NCBI GenBank assembly: GCA_039820545.1
Contig: JBCBPW010000025.1
Coordinates: 1-64,000, forward strand
Direction: 5' to 3'
Source: JALEFZ01 sp039820545
Lineage (GTDB): Bacteria > Bacteroidota > Bacteroidia > J057
Length of the DNA: 64,000 nt
Part shown: positions 54,824 through 63,207 of the stretch, piece by piece
Layout of the letters: each line of letters opens with the position of its first letter
Position numbering within the stretch: position 1 is the stretch's first letter
Notes under the pieces: generated by a model
Told to the model about the DNA's origin: nothing
Database searches by the model: none
What the model saw: the letters and a program-made list of their open reading frames with translations, nothing else
Position numbers and translations under genes: made by a program

Positions 54824-54838
54824 ACCGTTGAAAACGGT
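54824..54838. promoter_or_regulatory. Palindrome in the sod / prenol-kinase divergent promoter
   Basis: ACCGTT-GAA-AACGGT, a perfect 6-bp inverted repeat with 3-base spacer, about 23 bases upstream of the sod -7 box and 62 bases before the start of the fused kinase gene. Size and position suit a dimeric repressor site. Confidence 0.4.
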
Positions 54839-54899
54839 ATATGTTCCTTAAAAGGAAATAATATTAGAGCAGTTCAGCCTTAGGTTTTTCTTCTCCCTC

Positions 54900-56228
54900 A
54901 TGACGCAGCATTATAAGAGAAAAATTGTCCACTTGGCCATGATTGGCTTCGCCTTATTTATAGGGCGTATTCCACCTTGGGCCATCAGTGCTGCTGCTTT
55001 TACTGCCTTCCTATTTGTGTACTTCATACTGCCCTGTATCGGAGGAGACCAGCTAAAATCCGATAGACAACAATTCCGAAATGTAGACCTAGGCCTTGTG
55101 CTATACCCCGCTAGCCTCACACTGATCAGTCTGATTTTCTTTCGACAACAGGTCTTTGTGGCTATCGCTTGGGGGGCTATGGGGTTTGGTGATGCCTTCG
55201 CATCGATTTTTGGAAAGATCATGAAGCGATACCCCATTCCGTGGAATCCACACAAGACGGTCATGGGTTCCCTCATGTTTTCTGTGGGGGGGCTAGGCGG
55301 AACTATGGGACTCCTTCATTTGCTGCCCTCCTCCATTTTACTAGATCTTCCCATCGAAAAGTGGTTTCTCATCGTCTATGTCACGCTCTTCCTTTCTGCT
55401 ATCTTAGAGACAATTCCTGGCCTGATCAATGACAATCTCTCCGTTCCGATTTTTGCCGCAGTCTGGGCTTTTATCCAATATCAGCTCATCCTGCATGGTG
55501 TGTTCTTTCTCCCTACGAATTTTATATCAGGCTTCACTATCGTCGGACTATTTGTAGTACTGAGTTGGGGTAGTGGAAAAATAGATGCTATCGGTGCAAT
55601 TACAGGGGGTGTCATTGCCTTTGGTTTATTTCTGGGGGGCGGTTTCCCTCTACTGGGGCTGCTCTTTGTATTCTTTGTCATGGGAACCGTGGCCTCTTCT
55701 TGGAAAAAAGGAGAGAAAAAGCAGGCAGGTCTTCTACAGGAAAATGAAGGCAAACGTTCCATCAACAATGCACTAGCAAATGGAGGGTTAGCAGGCCTCT
55801 TGGGATTTCTCGCTTGGAGTTTCCCTGCGCAAGCGACACTTTTACAAATCATGGCCACCGCTACACTAGCCGCAGCAACCTCAGATACACTGGCATCTGA
55901 ACTCGGAAATGTCTACGGCAAGCGCTACCTCCATGTACTTACAGGCAAACCCGAACAAAGAGGTCGAGATGGTGCCATTAGTTGGGAGGGAACTTTTGCA
56001 GGTGTCGCAGGCAGCATGATTATTGGGCTGCTCTTTTTTGTAGGAACTCACAATACCTGGATAGGTACGCTAGGGATCGTCCTTGCAGGGGTCTTAGGCA
56101 ACTACTCAGACTCGGTTCTCGGTGCTACCGTACAGCGTAGCGGACTGATGGATAATGATACCGTCAACTTTTTCAATACAATCATTGCGGCCTTGTTTGC
56201 AGGAGGATTTTATATGATGTTCAATTAA
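54900..56228 (+). CDS. Fused phytol/dolichol-kinase-like and DUF92 (VTE6-like) membrane protein
   Basis: 442 residues, all membrane-spanning. Residues 1-200 resemble CTP-dependent phytol/dolichol kinases (VTE5/SEC59 group): WGAMGFGDAFASIFGK and a His-Lys-Thr segment PWNPHKTVMGS, the nucleotide-binding signature. Residues 205-442 are DUF92/TMEM19: GSGKIDAIGAITGG, ATSDTLASELGNVYGK, GRDGAISWEGTFAGV, GNYSDSVLGATVQ. DUF92 includes VTE6, phytyl-phosphate kinase. Together they could phosphorylate a prenol twice to the diphosphate. Both halves look intact. Confidence 0.85.
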   Translation: MTQHYKRKIVHLAMIGFALFIGRIPPWAISAAAFTAFLFVYFILPCIGGDQLKSDRQQFRNVDLGLVLYPASLTLISLIFFRQQVFVAIAWGAMGFGDAFASIFGKIMKRYPIPWNPHKTVMGSLMFSVGGLGGTMGLLHLLPSSILLDLPIEKWFLIVYVTLFLSAILETIPGLINDNLSVPIFAAVWAFIQYQLILHGVFFLPTNFISGFTIVGLFVVLSWGSGKIDAIGAITGGVIAFGLFLGGGFPLLGLLFVFFVMGTVASSWKKGEKKQAGLLQENEGKRSINNALANGGLAGLLGFLAWSFPAQATLLQIMATATLAAATSDTLASELGNVYGKRYLHVLTGKPEQRGRDGAISWEGTFAGVAGSMIIGLLFFVGTHNTWIGTLGIVLAGVLGNYSDSVLGATVQRSGLMDNDTVNFFNTIIAALFAGGFYMMFN

Positions 56229-56554
56229 TATTACTTTAGAACATTGGAAATTGTCTGCCGAAGACAGCAGAAAGGAGGGCTTCGACCCTAACAAACAGCG
56301 TATACCTTATCGTCTTTATCCGCTATCAAGATTACGGGACTGACGTTATATGTTGGGGACCATACGCTAGACAACGCTACTCTTTCTGTAGATCAAAGTA
56401 AGGAAGTAGACAGATGAAACCAGGTATATGCAAGATAAAAAGTCTTCAACAACAATACTTTAAGTCTCTTGTCTTGACCGTAGTGAAATCCCTTTCGGGA
56501 TCACGTCTCAACATCTGACCTCTTACTTTGGTGATTTGTCAAAAAATATAGGCC
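56229..56554. other. 326-base region with long inverted repeat
   Basis: Between the fused kinase gene and the NarL-type regulator. No reading frame of note. It contains short hairpins (GTCT/AGAC near 56253; GGG/CCC near 56278) and the inverted-repeat block listed at 56391-56535. Confidence 0.5.
56391..56535. repeat. Imperfect inverted repeat of about 145 bp
   Basis: Left arm GATCAAAGTAAG...CAGAT (56391-56415), right arm ATCTG...CTTACTTTGGTGAT (56511-56534). Inside is GTGAAATCCC-TTTC-GGGATCAC (56482-56504). It ends 20 bases before the regulator ATG. Could be a miniature mobile element remnant or a leader structure. Confidence 0.4.
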
Positions 56555-57172
56555 ATGATTCATGTAAGCATCGTAGAAGACGATCAAGACATTCGCCGTA
56601 CGCTGGCTCTCATCATAGATGGGACACCAGGATTTAGTTGTGCCCGCACCTATGAGGATTGTGAGACAGCCATTCCTGATATTCTGGATTATAAACCTGA
56701 TGTGGTCTTGATGGATATTAATCTACCTGGCATGTCGGGGATCGAGGGAGTGAAACAACTTAAACAGGCGCGCCCCGAGCTGGATATACTCATGCTGACG
56801 GTGCAGGTGGACAATCAGTCTGTCTTTGACTCTCTTTGTGCAGGTGCTACAGGATACTTGATCAAGGCTACCCCACCCATTCAGTTGCTCACCGCTATCG
56901 AAGAAGTCCACAAGGGCGGTTCCCCCATGAGTATGGAGATCGCTCGAAAAGTACTCTCCTCTTTTCATCGACCATCCACATCACCCCTTACTACTCGAGA
57001 AACTGAGATCCTACGTAGACTTTGTGAAGGGGCAAACTATAAGACAATTGCTGAGGCCTTATTTGTTAGTGGTCATACGATCCGTACTCATATTAAACAC
57101 ATCTATGCCAAGCTTCATGTCCACTCTCGTGCTGAAGCGGTGAAAAAGGCATTAAAGGATAAGTTGATATAA
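56555..57172 (+). CDS. NarL/FixJ-family response regulator
   Basis: 205 residues. Receiver domain (1-120) with acidic Glu8/Asp9/Asp10, phospho-acceptor Asp54 (VVLMDINLPGMSG), Thr in MLTVQ and Lys in LIKA. LuxR-type helix-turn-helix (142-205): LTTRETEILRRLCEGANYKTIAE and VSGHTIRTHIKHIYAKL. DNA-binding transcription factor; its cognate sensor kinase is not in the window. A long inverted repeat sits just upstream of the start. Confidence 0.92.
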   Translation: MIHVSIVEDDQDIRRTLALIIDGTPGFSCARTYEDCETAIPDILDYKPDVVLMDINLPGMSGIEGVKQLKQARPELDILMLTVQVDNQSVFDSLCAGATGYLIKATPPIQLLTAIEEVHKGGSPMSMEIARKVLSSFHRPSTSPLTTRETEILRRLCEGANYKTIAEALFVSGHTIRTHIKHIYAKLHVHSRAEAVKKALKDKLI

Positions 57173-57333
57173 GAGGATAGGAGCAGGATATTTCCCATCA
57201 AACAATTACGCTCCTATACAGCGTTTGATAGTAGAAAGATTGCTATCAATCATTTTTTCAAAAAAATCACATCTTCATTGAACGCATCAAATGGCCAAGT
57301 GTAAATAATTGTATCAGCTACCTAAACCGCTAC

Positions 57334-57918
57334 ATGCGCTTTTTTAGACCCAACTATCCCTCTCTCAGCGACGAAGAACTCATGGAGCTAGTGGCCCAGC
57401 GAGATGCACAGGCTTTTGACCAGCTCTACTTACGCTACAGCCAGCGTATGCTGCATTTCTTCTATCGGATGTTGAATAGAGAGGAAACGAAGTCACAGGA
57501 TTTTTTGCAGGATCTCTTCATGAAGCTCCTGGAAAAGCCGCATCTGTACCAAAAAGGGCGCAAGTTTTCTACTTGGATCTATTCGATTGCTTCGAATATG
57601 GTCAAAAATGAGTATCGAAGTCAGGAAGTGCGCAGAGTCATGACGAAGGTAGATGACATGTCACAGCTCAATGTAGGAGAATGGATGGATGACTCTGCCA
57701 TTGATCGAGATTTTTTTCGGATGGTGCTGGAAAAAGAAATTACGCACCTCAGTCCCAAACACAAAGAAGTTTTTATCCTCCGATACCAGGAGGAGTTATC
57801 TATAAAAGAAATTAGTCAGATTGCTGATTGTTCTGAGGGCACAGTGAAATCAAGGCTGTTTTATGCTTTGAAGAAACTCGCCCAGAATATGCAGGTTTTT
57901 GACCCTAAACGAGGCTAA
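57334..57918 (+). CDS. ECF-type RNA polymerase sigma factor (first)
   Basis: 194 residues. Region 2: AFDQLYLRYSQRMLHFFYRML, SQDFLQDLFMKLLEK, FSTWIYSIASNMVKNEYR; region 4: LSPKHKEVFILRYQEELSIKEISQIADCSEGTVKSRL. An extracytoplasmic-function sigma-70 family factor that directs polymerase to a small regulon. A small membrane protein gene starts five bases after its stop and probably encodes its anti-sigma factor. Region 2 to 4 spacing is normal. Confidence 0.92.
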   Translation: MRFFRPNYPSLSDEELMELVAQRDAQAFDQLYLRYSQRMLHFFYRMLNREETKSQDFLQDLFMKLLEKPHLYQKGRKFSTWIYSIASNMVKNEYRSQEVRRVMTKVDDMSQLNVGEWMDDSAIDRDFFRMVLEKEITHLSPKHKEVFILRYQEELSIKEISQIADCSEGTVKSRLFYALKKLAQNMQVFDPKRG

Positions 57919-57922
57919 TAAG

Positions 57923-58411
57923 ATGAAAAAAGATGTGATTCCTACACATTCAGAGGGATGGGGAGAACTAAACCTCGAATGGCTACTCGAGCATAAATCC
58001 TTCGATACACTCTCTCCATCAGAAAAAGAACAAGTCCTCCTACAAGTTTCTGAGGAAGAGTATCATCATATGCGTCAGTTCTTACTCATGACGCGAAGGG
58101 CTTTTTCGGATACCCCCAATCTCAAACCCCGAGAAGATCTGCGTGGCAAACTCCACAATGCCATGCAAAATAAGAAGCCTCAGCAGAAAGTCCTTAGTAT
58201 CCTACGCTATCCTCTCCCTGTATGGCAGGTTGCGGCAGCCATCGCCATGATCTTTATCGGTGTCAACTTCGTCACGCCCCAATACCCTGAAAACTATCAT
58301 TCCGATCATGCCATTGTCACGGCTGATACGACAGGAAATGATAGTGCTATTAAGAGAAGGGTAGGGTTTTATGAAGATTCTATCTACGAGCAAGGGGTAG
58401 ATACACTGTAG
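57923..58411 (+). CDS. Probable membrane-anchored anti-sigma factor
   Basis: 162 residues from ATG at 57923 (a TTG at 57899 would overlap the sigma gene). N-terminal cytoplasmic part (1-95) is polar and helical (LSPSEKEQVLLQVSEEEYHHMRQF), one membrane segment at about residues 103-122 (VWQVAAAIAMIFIGVNFV), then a short periplasmic tail. No zinc-binding HxxxCxxC motif. Its place right behind the sigma gene and this topology suggest an anti-sigma factor of non-ZAS type; this is inference. Confidence 0.65.
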   Translation: MKKDVIPTHSEGWGELNLEWLLEHKSFDTLSPSEKEQVLLQVSEEEYHHMRQFLLMTRRAFSDTPNLKPREDLRGKLHNAMQNKKPQQKVLSILRYPLPVWQVAAAIAMIFIGVNFVTPQYPENYHSDHAIVTADTTGNDSAIKRRVGFYEDSIYEQGVDTL

Positions 58412-58534
58412 GAAAGAAAAGTGATACGCGCGAAACCCAACATATTTGCCATCAGCTATTCTCTGGAATATTATCTCTCCATTTTTCCTTAACGTGTGAT
58501 GTCTATCTTAGCTTTTCATTGTACGCTACCACCC

Positions 58535-58570
58535 AAAAGACCCGAACAGCTTGGCTATCCGGGTCTTTTT
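58535..58570. terminator. Bidirectional terminator between anti-sigma gene and pyrH
   Basis: AAAAGACCCG (58535-58544) with CGGGTCTTTT (58560-58569); T tracts on both strands, so it serves both converging units. Confidence 0.85.
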
Positions 58571-58587
58571 CATTTATCATTTGTCCT

Positions 58588-59295
58588 CTAGCTCACCAAT
58601 GTCCCTACAGGATCACCAGAAACAATTTTCTTTAGATTTCCTGCATCATTGATGTTGAACACGATGATGGGTAATTTATTCTCTTGACAAAGGGTAAAAG
58701 CGGTCATATCCATGACTCTCAATCGATTGGTCAGCACATCTGCAAAAGAGATTTCATCAAATTTTTGCGCATTGGCATCCTTCTCAGGATCTGCACTGTA
58801 GACACCATCCACGCGCGTACCCTTCAGTACAACATCTGCATCAATCTCAATCGCTCTCAAACTAGCCGCAGTGTCAGTCGTGAAGAAAGGATTGCCTGTG
58901 CCTGCGCCAAAAATGACAATACGCCCCTTCTCCAAGTGGCGGATCGCCCGACGCCGAATGTAAGGCTCACATATTTTTTCCATCCCGATCGCTGATTGGA
59001 GACGAACCTGTGCCCCTTGCTGCTCAAGGGCATCCTGAAGCGCCATCCCGTTGATGACCGTAGCCAGCATCCCCATGTAGTCCGAGTGGGCGCGTCCCAT
59101 ACCTGTACTCGCTCCTTGGATGCCACGAAAAATATTTCCTCCCCCCACGACGATGGCTACTTCTACGCCTAGATTCGTCAGGTCGATAATCTCTTTCGCG
59201 TAAAAAGCCAGCGTATCATTGTCGATCCCAAAGTCTTTGGCACCGATGAGTGCTTCCCCACTGAGTTTGAGTAGAATACGTTTATATTTTGTCAT
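58588..59295 (-). CDS. pyrH: Uridylate (UMP) kinase
   Basis: 235 residues from ATG at 59295 (MTKYKRILLKLSGEAL); an in-frame ATG at 59349 would add 18 atypical residues. Hexameric amino-acid-kinase-fold enzyme phosphorylating UMP to UDP with ATP. Motifs: LKLSGEALIG, VVGGGNIFRG, MGRAHSDYMGMLATVING, FGAGTGNPFFTTDTAA, LKGTRVDGVYSADP. Lies downstream of tsf as usual, but a strong terminator separates the two. The customary frr gene does not follow. Confidence 0.96.
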   Translation of the reverse strand: MTKYKRILLKLSGEALIGAKDFGIDNDTLAFYAKEIIDLTNLGVEVAIVVGGGNIFRGIQGASTGMGRAHSDYMGMLATVINGMALQDALEQQGAQVRLQSAIGMEKICEPYIRRRAIRHLEKGRIVIFGAGTGNPFFTTDTAASLRAIEIDADVVLKGTRVDGVYSADPEKDANAQKFDEISFADVLTNRLRVMDMTAFTLCQENKLPIIVFNINDAGNLKKIVSGDPVGTLVS

Positions 59296-59460
59296 GACCT
59301 GAGCTATTGTTTGTGATAGATAAAAAGGTGAATCGAGGGTATCACTCACGCATCATTTTTCCTGATGAGTTGTCCCGCTAATTACAGGCGATTTACGGAG
59401 AAAATCGCTCGAAATCAGAACGACTTTTTCTAGATGGTTACCTTTCCTACCAGTAAGGTT

Positions 59461-59492
59461 AAAAAAAAAGAGAGTCTTGCAACTCTCTTTTT
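59461..59492 (-). terminator. Terminator of tsf
   Basis: AAAAAGAGAGT/ACTCTCTTTTT stem with loop CTTGCA (59465-59492); on the minus strand nine T follow. Placed between tsf and pyrH. Confidence 0.85.
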
Positions 59493-59511
59493 ATATCATG
59501 ATCTCTTCTGA

Positions 59512-60348
59512 TCAGCTAGCGCCTAGTTGTACACGCTTGAAGTCAGCTACAGTAGCTTCTTTACCCAAGCTTTCTTTGATGTACTTGCTCACCGTCTTAG
59601 AGGTATCTTTTACGAACTCCTGGTTGAGGAGTGTATTCTCTTTGTAGAATTTGTTCAGCTTACCCATAGCGATCTTCTCAATGATCTGTTCAGGCTTACC
59701 TTCCTGGCGCGCTTGTTCTTTACCAATTTCGATTTCTTTTTCGACGACAGAGGCAGGAACACCATCCTTATCAATAGCTACAGGATTCATCGCAGCAATC
59801 TGCATAGCTACATCTTTTCCGACCTGAGGTACATCACCTTCAGCTACACCAGAGAAAGCAACGGCTACTCCGATACGTGCTCCAGGGTGTGTATAGGTAA
59901 CTACGTGATCACCTTTTACAGTTTCGAACTTAGACACATCTAGTTTTTCACCGATCTTACCGATAGCTTCCGTCAATGCTTCCGCAACTGTTTTGTCACC
60001 CAATGGCAATGCTTTCAGTGCATCCAAATCAGCAGGGTTCTCTGCAGCTGCCAGTTCTACAATGCTCTGTCCGAGATTTTGGAAATCTTCGTTGCGAGCT
60101 ACGAAGTCCGTCTCACAGTTCAGCTCGATCAAAGTAGCTGCTCCATTTCCATTATCCTTAATGAAAACTGCTCCTTCTTTTGCTTCACGATCCGCACGCT
60201 TGGCAGAAACTTTCTGTCCCTTTTCACGAAGGATCTCAATAGCTCTATCAAAATCGCCATCGGCTTCGACAAGAGCTTTTTTGCAGTCCATCATACCTGC
60301 ACCGGTAGCTTGTCTTAAACGGTTTACATCTTTTGCAGAGATTGCCAT
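59512..60348 (-). CDS. tsf: Elongation factor Ts
   Basis: 278 residues. Guanine-nucleotide exchange factor for EF-Tu. N-terminal UBA-like domain (MAISAKDVNRLRQATGAGMMDCKKAL), then core with ELNCETDFVARNEDF and DVAMQIAA, and the C-terminal QEFVKD and VADFKRVQLG ends. Normal length and intact. In most bacteria rpsB lies directly upstream; here a promoter box and a scaffold gap are found instead within 140 bases. Confidence 0.97.
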   Translation of the reverse strand: MAISAKDVNRLRQATGAGMMDCKKALVEADGDFDRAIEILREKGQKVSAKRADREAKEGAVFIKDNGNGAATLIELNCETDFVARNEDFQNLGQSIVELAAAENPADLDALKALPLGDKTVAEALTEAIGKIGEKLDVSKFETVKGDHVVTYTHPGARIGVAVAFSGVAEGDVPQVGKDVAMQIAAMNPVAIDKDGVPASVVEKEIEIGKEQARQEGKPEQIIEKIAMGKLNKFYKENTLLNQEFVKDTSKTVSKYIKESLGKEATVADFKRVQLGAS

Positions 60349-60390
60349 TGGCTAAAAAATAATTTGATTATCGTTTATTAAAAACTCGGC

Positions 60391-60398
60391 CAAAATTA
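60391..60398 (-). promoter_or_regulatory. Candidate -7 box of tsf
   Basis: TAATTTTG on the minus strand, 43 bases upstream of the tsf ATG; suggests tsf can be transcribed independently of rpsB. Confidence 0.4.
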
Positions 60399-60482
60399 GG
60401 ACTTTTCCGCTCAATCTGCAATAAGTCATTCCCTCCAATTGAAGATAATTCCACTCTTTTCTTACAAAAAATAGGCTTATTT

Positions 60483-60492
60483 NNNNNNNNNN
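60483..60492. other. Scaffold gap (ten N)
   Basis: Ten undefined bases, the usual placeholder for a gap of unknown true length. It lies 134 bases upstream of tsf. Sequence 60493-60720 beyond it shows no gene before the sigma factor. Confidence 0.98.
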
Positions 60493-60720
60493 GATAATCA
60501 ATACGTCATATGTACCACATGTCATCTAAACTATTTCTGGCATTCTCAGGAGAAAACGCAACCAAAAAGAGGTGAAATACAATCCCATTTTGAGAAGTCT
60601 CACTTGGAAAAAAGAGACCATCATACAAGGAATAAAATTTTCTTTGCAATTTTTTTCCTCCATGCAACCATTTTACCTCTAGCTTCTTCTACCTCTTACA
60701 AACCCCCTGATATAATGCAT

Positions 60721-61290
60721 ATGAAGATCGTAACGCCATACGCAGAGGCTGATCTCATCGAAGGCTGCAAACAAGACAATCCCAAAATGCAACGGGCTTT
60801 GTACAACAAGTACAATCGGCTCATGTATGGGGTATGTCTACGATATGCAGCAGGCGCGGATGATGCGAAGGATATTGTCCAAGAAGGATTTATCAAAGTA
60901 TTCAAAAACATCCATTCGTTTCAAGCCAAAGGCTCTTTTGAAGGATGGATACGCAGAATCATGATCCACACAGCCATCGAACACTACCGTAAGCGATCCA
61001 GATACTTCATGGTGGACATCGATGAAGTCTACGAATTGGAACTCGATGCAGATATTTTGGGGGAAATGAGCTGTGAAGAGATTCTGGATTTGGTGCAGCA
61101 ACTACCTGCGGGTTACCGTACCGTCTTTAATCTATATGTGATGGAGGGATACACACACCAAGAAATCAGTGTCGCACTGAATATCTCCGTGGGGACATCC
61201 AAATCACAACTTTCGAGAGCAAAAAAGCTCCTGCAAGAGCGGATCAAATTCATGAATCTGCCTGCCAAAGCACAAAATGGAAACAACTAA
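60721..61290 (+). CDS. ECF-type RNA polymerase sigma factor (second)
   Basis: 189 residues from ATG at 60721; the frame reads back to 60604, but the extra 39 residues do not look like a sigma factor. Region 2: MQRALYNKYNRLMYGVCLRYA, AKDIVQEGFIKVFKNIHSF, FEGWIRRIMIHTAIEHYRKR; region 4: LPAGYRTVFNLYVMEGYTHQEISVALNISVGTSKSQLSRA. Followed by a single-pass membrane protein gene and a beta-barrel gene, which make a three-gene unit. Confidence 0.92.
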   Translation: MKIVTPYAEADLIEGCKQDNPKMQRALYNKYNRLMYGVCLRYAAGADDAKDIVQEGFIKVFKNIHSFQAKGSFEGWIRRIMIHTAIEHYRKRSRYFMVDIDEVYELELDADILGEMSCEEILDLVQQLPAGYRTVFNLYVMEGYTHQEISVALNISVGTSKSQLSRAKKLLQERIKFMNLPAKAQNGNN

Positions 61291-61320
61291 AAGAAACAGC
61301 AACTTTCAAAATATAAATCC

Positions 61321-62121
61321 ATGAGTAAGGGTAATGAAATGAGAGGCTTGCTAAAGGATAAATTCGAAGCCTACGAAGTAGATCCAGGACTAGATCTTTG
61401 GGCCGGAATTGAGGCAGAAATCAGACCTGAAAAAAAAGGCTGGGGAAAATGGACACCTTTCCTGACGGTGGCAGCATCTATTTTGATCCTGCTGAGTATG
61501 TACATCCTCCTCAATGATACGCCCAATTCGCAAGGGAAAGCTCCTTTTGCCAAGCAAGACAATACACCCTCGGTACAGGTTCCTCAAAACGAACGTGAGC
61601 CCCAAATCGCAGAAGTATCACCTGCTATATCTACAGACGCTGATGCAGAGAAGGTAACACCTGCTATCAGCAAGGAAACCAGAAAGCGCTATGCCATCCG
61701 TACTTCCAATGTCGCGAATATGGCAGAAGCTCCTATCACGCTTCCTTCTCAGCAAGTACAAACAATGGTAGAACCTGTACGCTCAGAGATGGAGTTGAAG
61801 CCCCTCTCTCGCAAGAGCGAGATCAAAGAGCAAAGCCCTGAGCTCGTGAAGTTTGCCGAGCAAAAAATAGTCAACATCAAACCTCAGATGCCATCCAACG
61901 GTATCCAAGGAACCAAAAACTCACTGGATATCAATAAACTCACAGTAAATGGTACCTTGGATTTTGTAGGAAAGGAACTAAATAAGTGGGCCAATAGCCC
62001 TATCAATATCTACAAGGAAGAAAAAGGGAATGGAGAAGTAAGAACGTTCCAAATCAAGCTCCTTGACCTAGAAATCACACAAAAAACCCATCGTAAAAAT
62101 CAGAAAAGCCAAAAATTATGA
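61321..62121 (+). CDS. Single-pass membrane protein, probable anti-sigma factor
   Basis: 266 residues. Cytoplasmic N-terminus (MRGLLKDKFEAYEVDPGLDLWAGIEAEI), one membrane segment about 45-64 (PFLTVAASILILLSMYILL), then a long polar periplasmic part with Pro/Glu/Lys-rich low complexity and a final helical stretch. The DLW segment near residue 25 is frequent in Bacteroidota proteins coded behind sigma factors. Starts 31 bases after the sigma stop and overlaps the barrel gene by four bases (ATGA). Role as anti-sigma is inference. Confidence 0.65.
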   Translation: MSKGNEMRGLLKDKFEAYEVDPGLDLWAGIEAEIRPEKKGWGKWTPFLTVAASILILLSMYILLNDTPNSQGKAPFAKQDNTPSVQVPQNEREPQIAEVSPAISTDADAEKVTPAISKETRKRYAIRTSNVANMAEAPITLPSQQVQTMVEPVRSEMELKPLSRKSEIKEQSPELVKFAEQKIVNIKPQMPSNGIQGTKNSLDINKLTVNGTLDFVGKELNKWANSPINIYKEEKGNGEVRTFQIKLLDLEITQKTHRKNQKSQKL

Positions 62122-63074
62122 TCAATAAGCAAACACTTATCCAACTATTGACTGGCTGGGCTATGCTTGCCCTGCTGACGCTCACTGCCCAAGCGCAATC
62201 AGGTAGACCTGCACCCGACACGACGGAGATCAAACTCAACGGGACCAAGGTCATGATCATCAAAGATGAAGACGGAAGAAGAATCCAAATCGAGGATAAT
62301 GATGATCCCGATGTCCTTATAGATAACCAAGGGGGTGTCTCCTCGGACTACGACGGCATGGGAGTGGAAGAATTAGAAGTATATGACGAAAGCGACGACT
62401 GGGACGACTTTGATTACGAACCTAAAGAGTCTACCGATGAAAAGCGCAAGTCCAATGTTAGCCTACTTGGCCTTGACTTGGGGATATCTAACTATTATGT
62501 AGAGGGCAACTATGGGACAGAAGCCATCACACCAGAACTAGCTGTCCGTGAGTTTCGTCCTGGCGCACATGTTGCCTTGCATATGTTCCCGACGAGAGTC
62601 AGCCTAGCAGGACGCGGAGCAGTCAACCTGAAAACAGCAATTACAATCGACTGGACCAATTTCTACTTCGAAAATGATATCACATTGGAAGATGGAGTAG
62701 AAACCCTAACGACTTCTATCGATCCTGATGTGACGGAGTACTCTGTAAATAAACTTACTTCACGCTATGTGCAGATTCCTCTATTGCTCAACATCAATAC
62801 AGATCCTGGTTCGAAGAAAGGATTGTCTATCTCAGTAGGCGGATTTGCAGGATTCTTGTGGTCAGGAAAGACCAAGCAAGTAAGTGAAGAGAATGGCAAA
62901 GTGAAGATCAGAGACGATTTCAATCTGAATCCTGTTCGTTACGGATTGATGGCTAGATTCGACTTCCGCTGGCTAGACCTCTACTTCCAGTACAATATGT
63001 CAGAAGTATTTGCTGAAAATCAAGGACCTAACACGCAGATGTTTGCCGCTGGTTTGAATGTCTTCAACTTCTAA
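62118..63074 (+). CDS. PorT-like outer-membrane beta-barrel with acidic linker
   Basis: 318 residues. Signal peptide (LIQLLTGWAMLALLTLTAQA). Residues 75-108 are strikingly acidic (17 Asp or Glu in about 35, e.g. YDESDDWDDFDYEP), then a barrel domain (115-318) with YVQIPLLLNINT, LSISVGGFAGFLW, RYGLMARFDFRWLDLYFQYN and a C-terminal LNVFNF. Resembles the PorT/outer-membrane beta-barrel_2 family. Function unknown; its operon with a sigma factor suggests it senses or is the target of envelope stress control. Confidence 0.82.
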   Translation: MINKQTLIQLLTGWAMLALLTLTAQAQSGRPAPDTTEIKLNGTKVMIIKDEDGRRIQIEDNDDPDVLIDNQGGVSSDYDGMGVEELEVYDESDDWDDFDYEPKESTDEKRKSNVSLLGLDLGISNYYVEGNYGTEAITPELAVREFRPGAHVALHMFPTRVSLAGRGAVNLKTAITIDWTNFYFENDITLEDGVETLTTSIDPDVTEYSVNKLTSRYVQIPLLLNINTDPGSKKGLSISVGGFAGFLWSGKTKQVSEENGKVKIRDDFNLNPVRYGLMARFDFRWLDLYFQYNMSEVFAENQGPNTQMFAAGLNVFNF

Positions 63075-63176
63075 GTGAGCATCCACTGAGAAACGTGAGA
63101 AAGAGCGTTTACTTAAAAGCAGTACTTTCAGTCTCACATCTACTCGTTTTCGGAAGTTCTTTTGTGAAATATAGCG

Positions 63177-63207
63177 AGGACCCATGCTTCAAGTGTGGGT
63201 CCTTTTT
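63177..63207 (+). terminator. Terminator of the sigma-barrel operon
   Basis: AGGACCCA (63177-63184) with TGGGTCCT (63196-63203) followed by TTTTT. No T tract in the other direction. Confidence 0.85.

Noticed and set aside
60604..60720. 39-residue N-terminal extension of the second sigma factor
   Set aside because: Hydrophobic and Ser/Thr-rich sequence not found in sigma factors; ATG at 60721 fits region 2 and family length.
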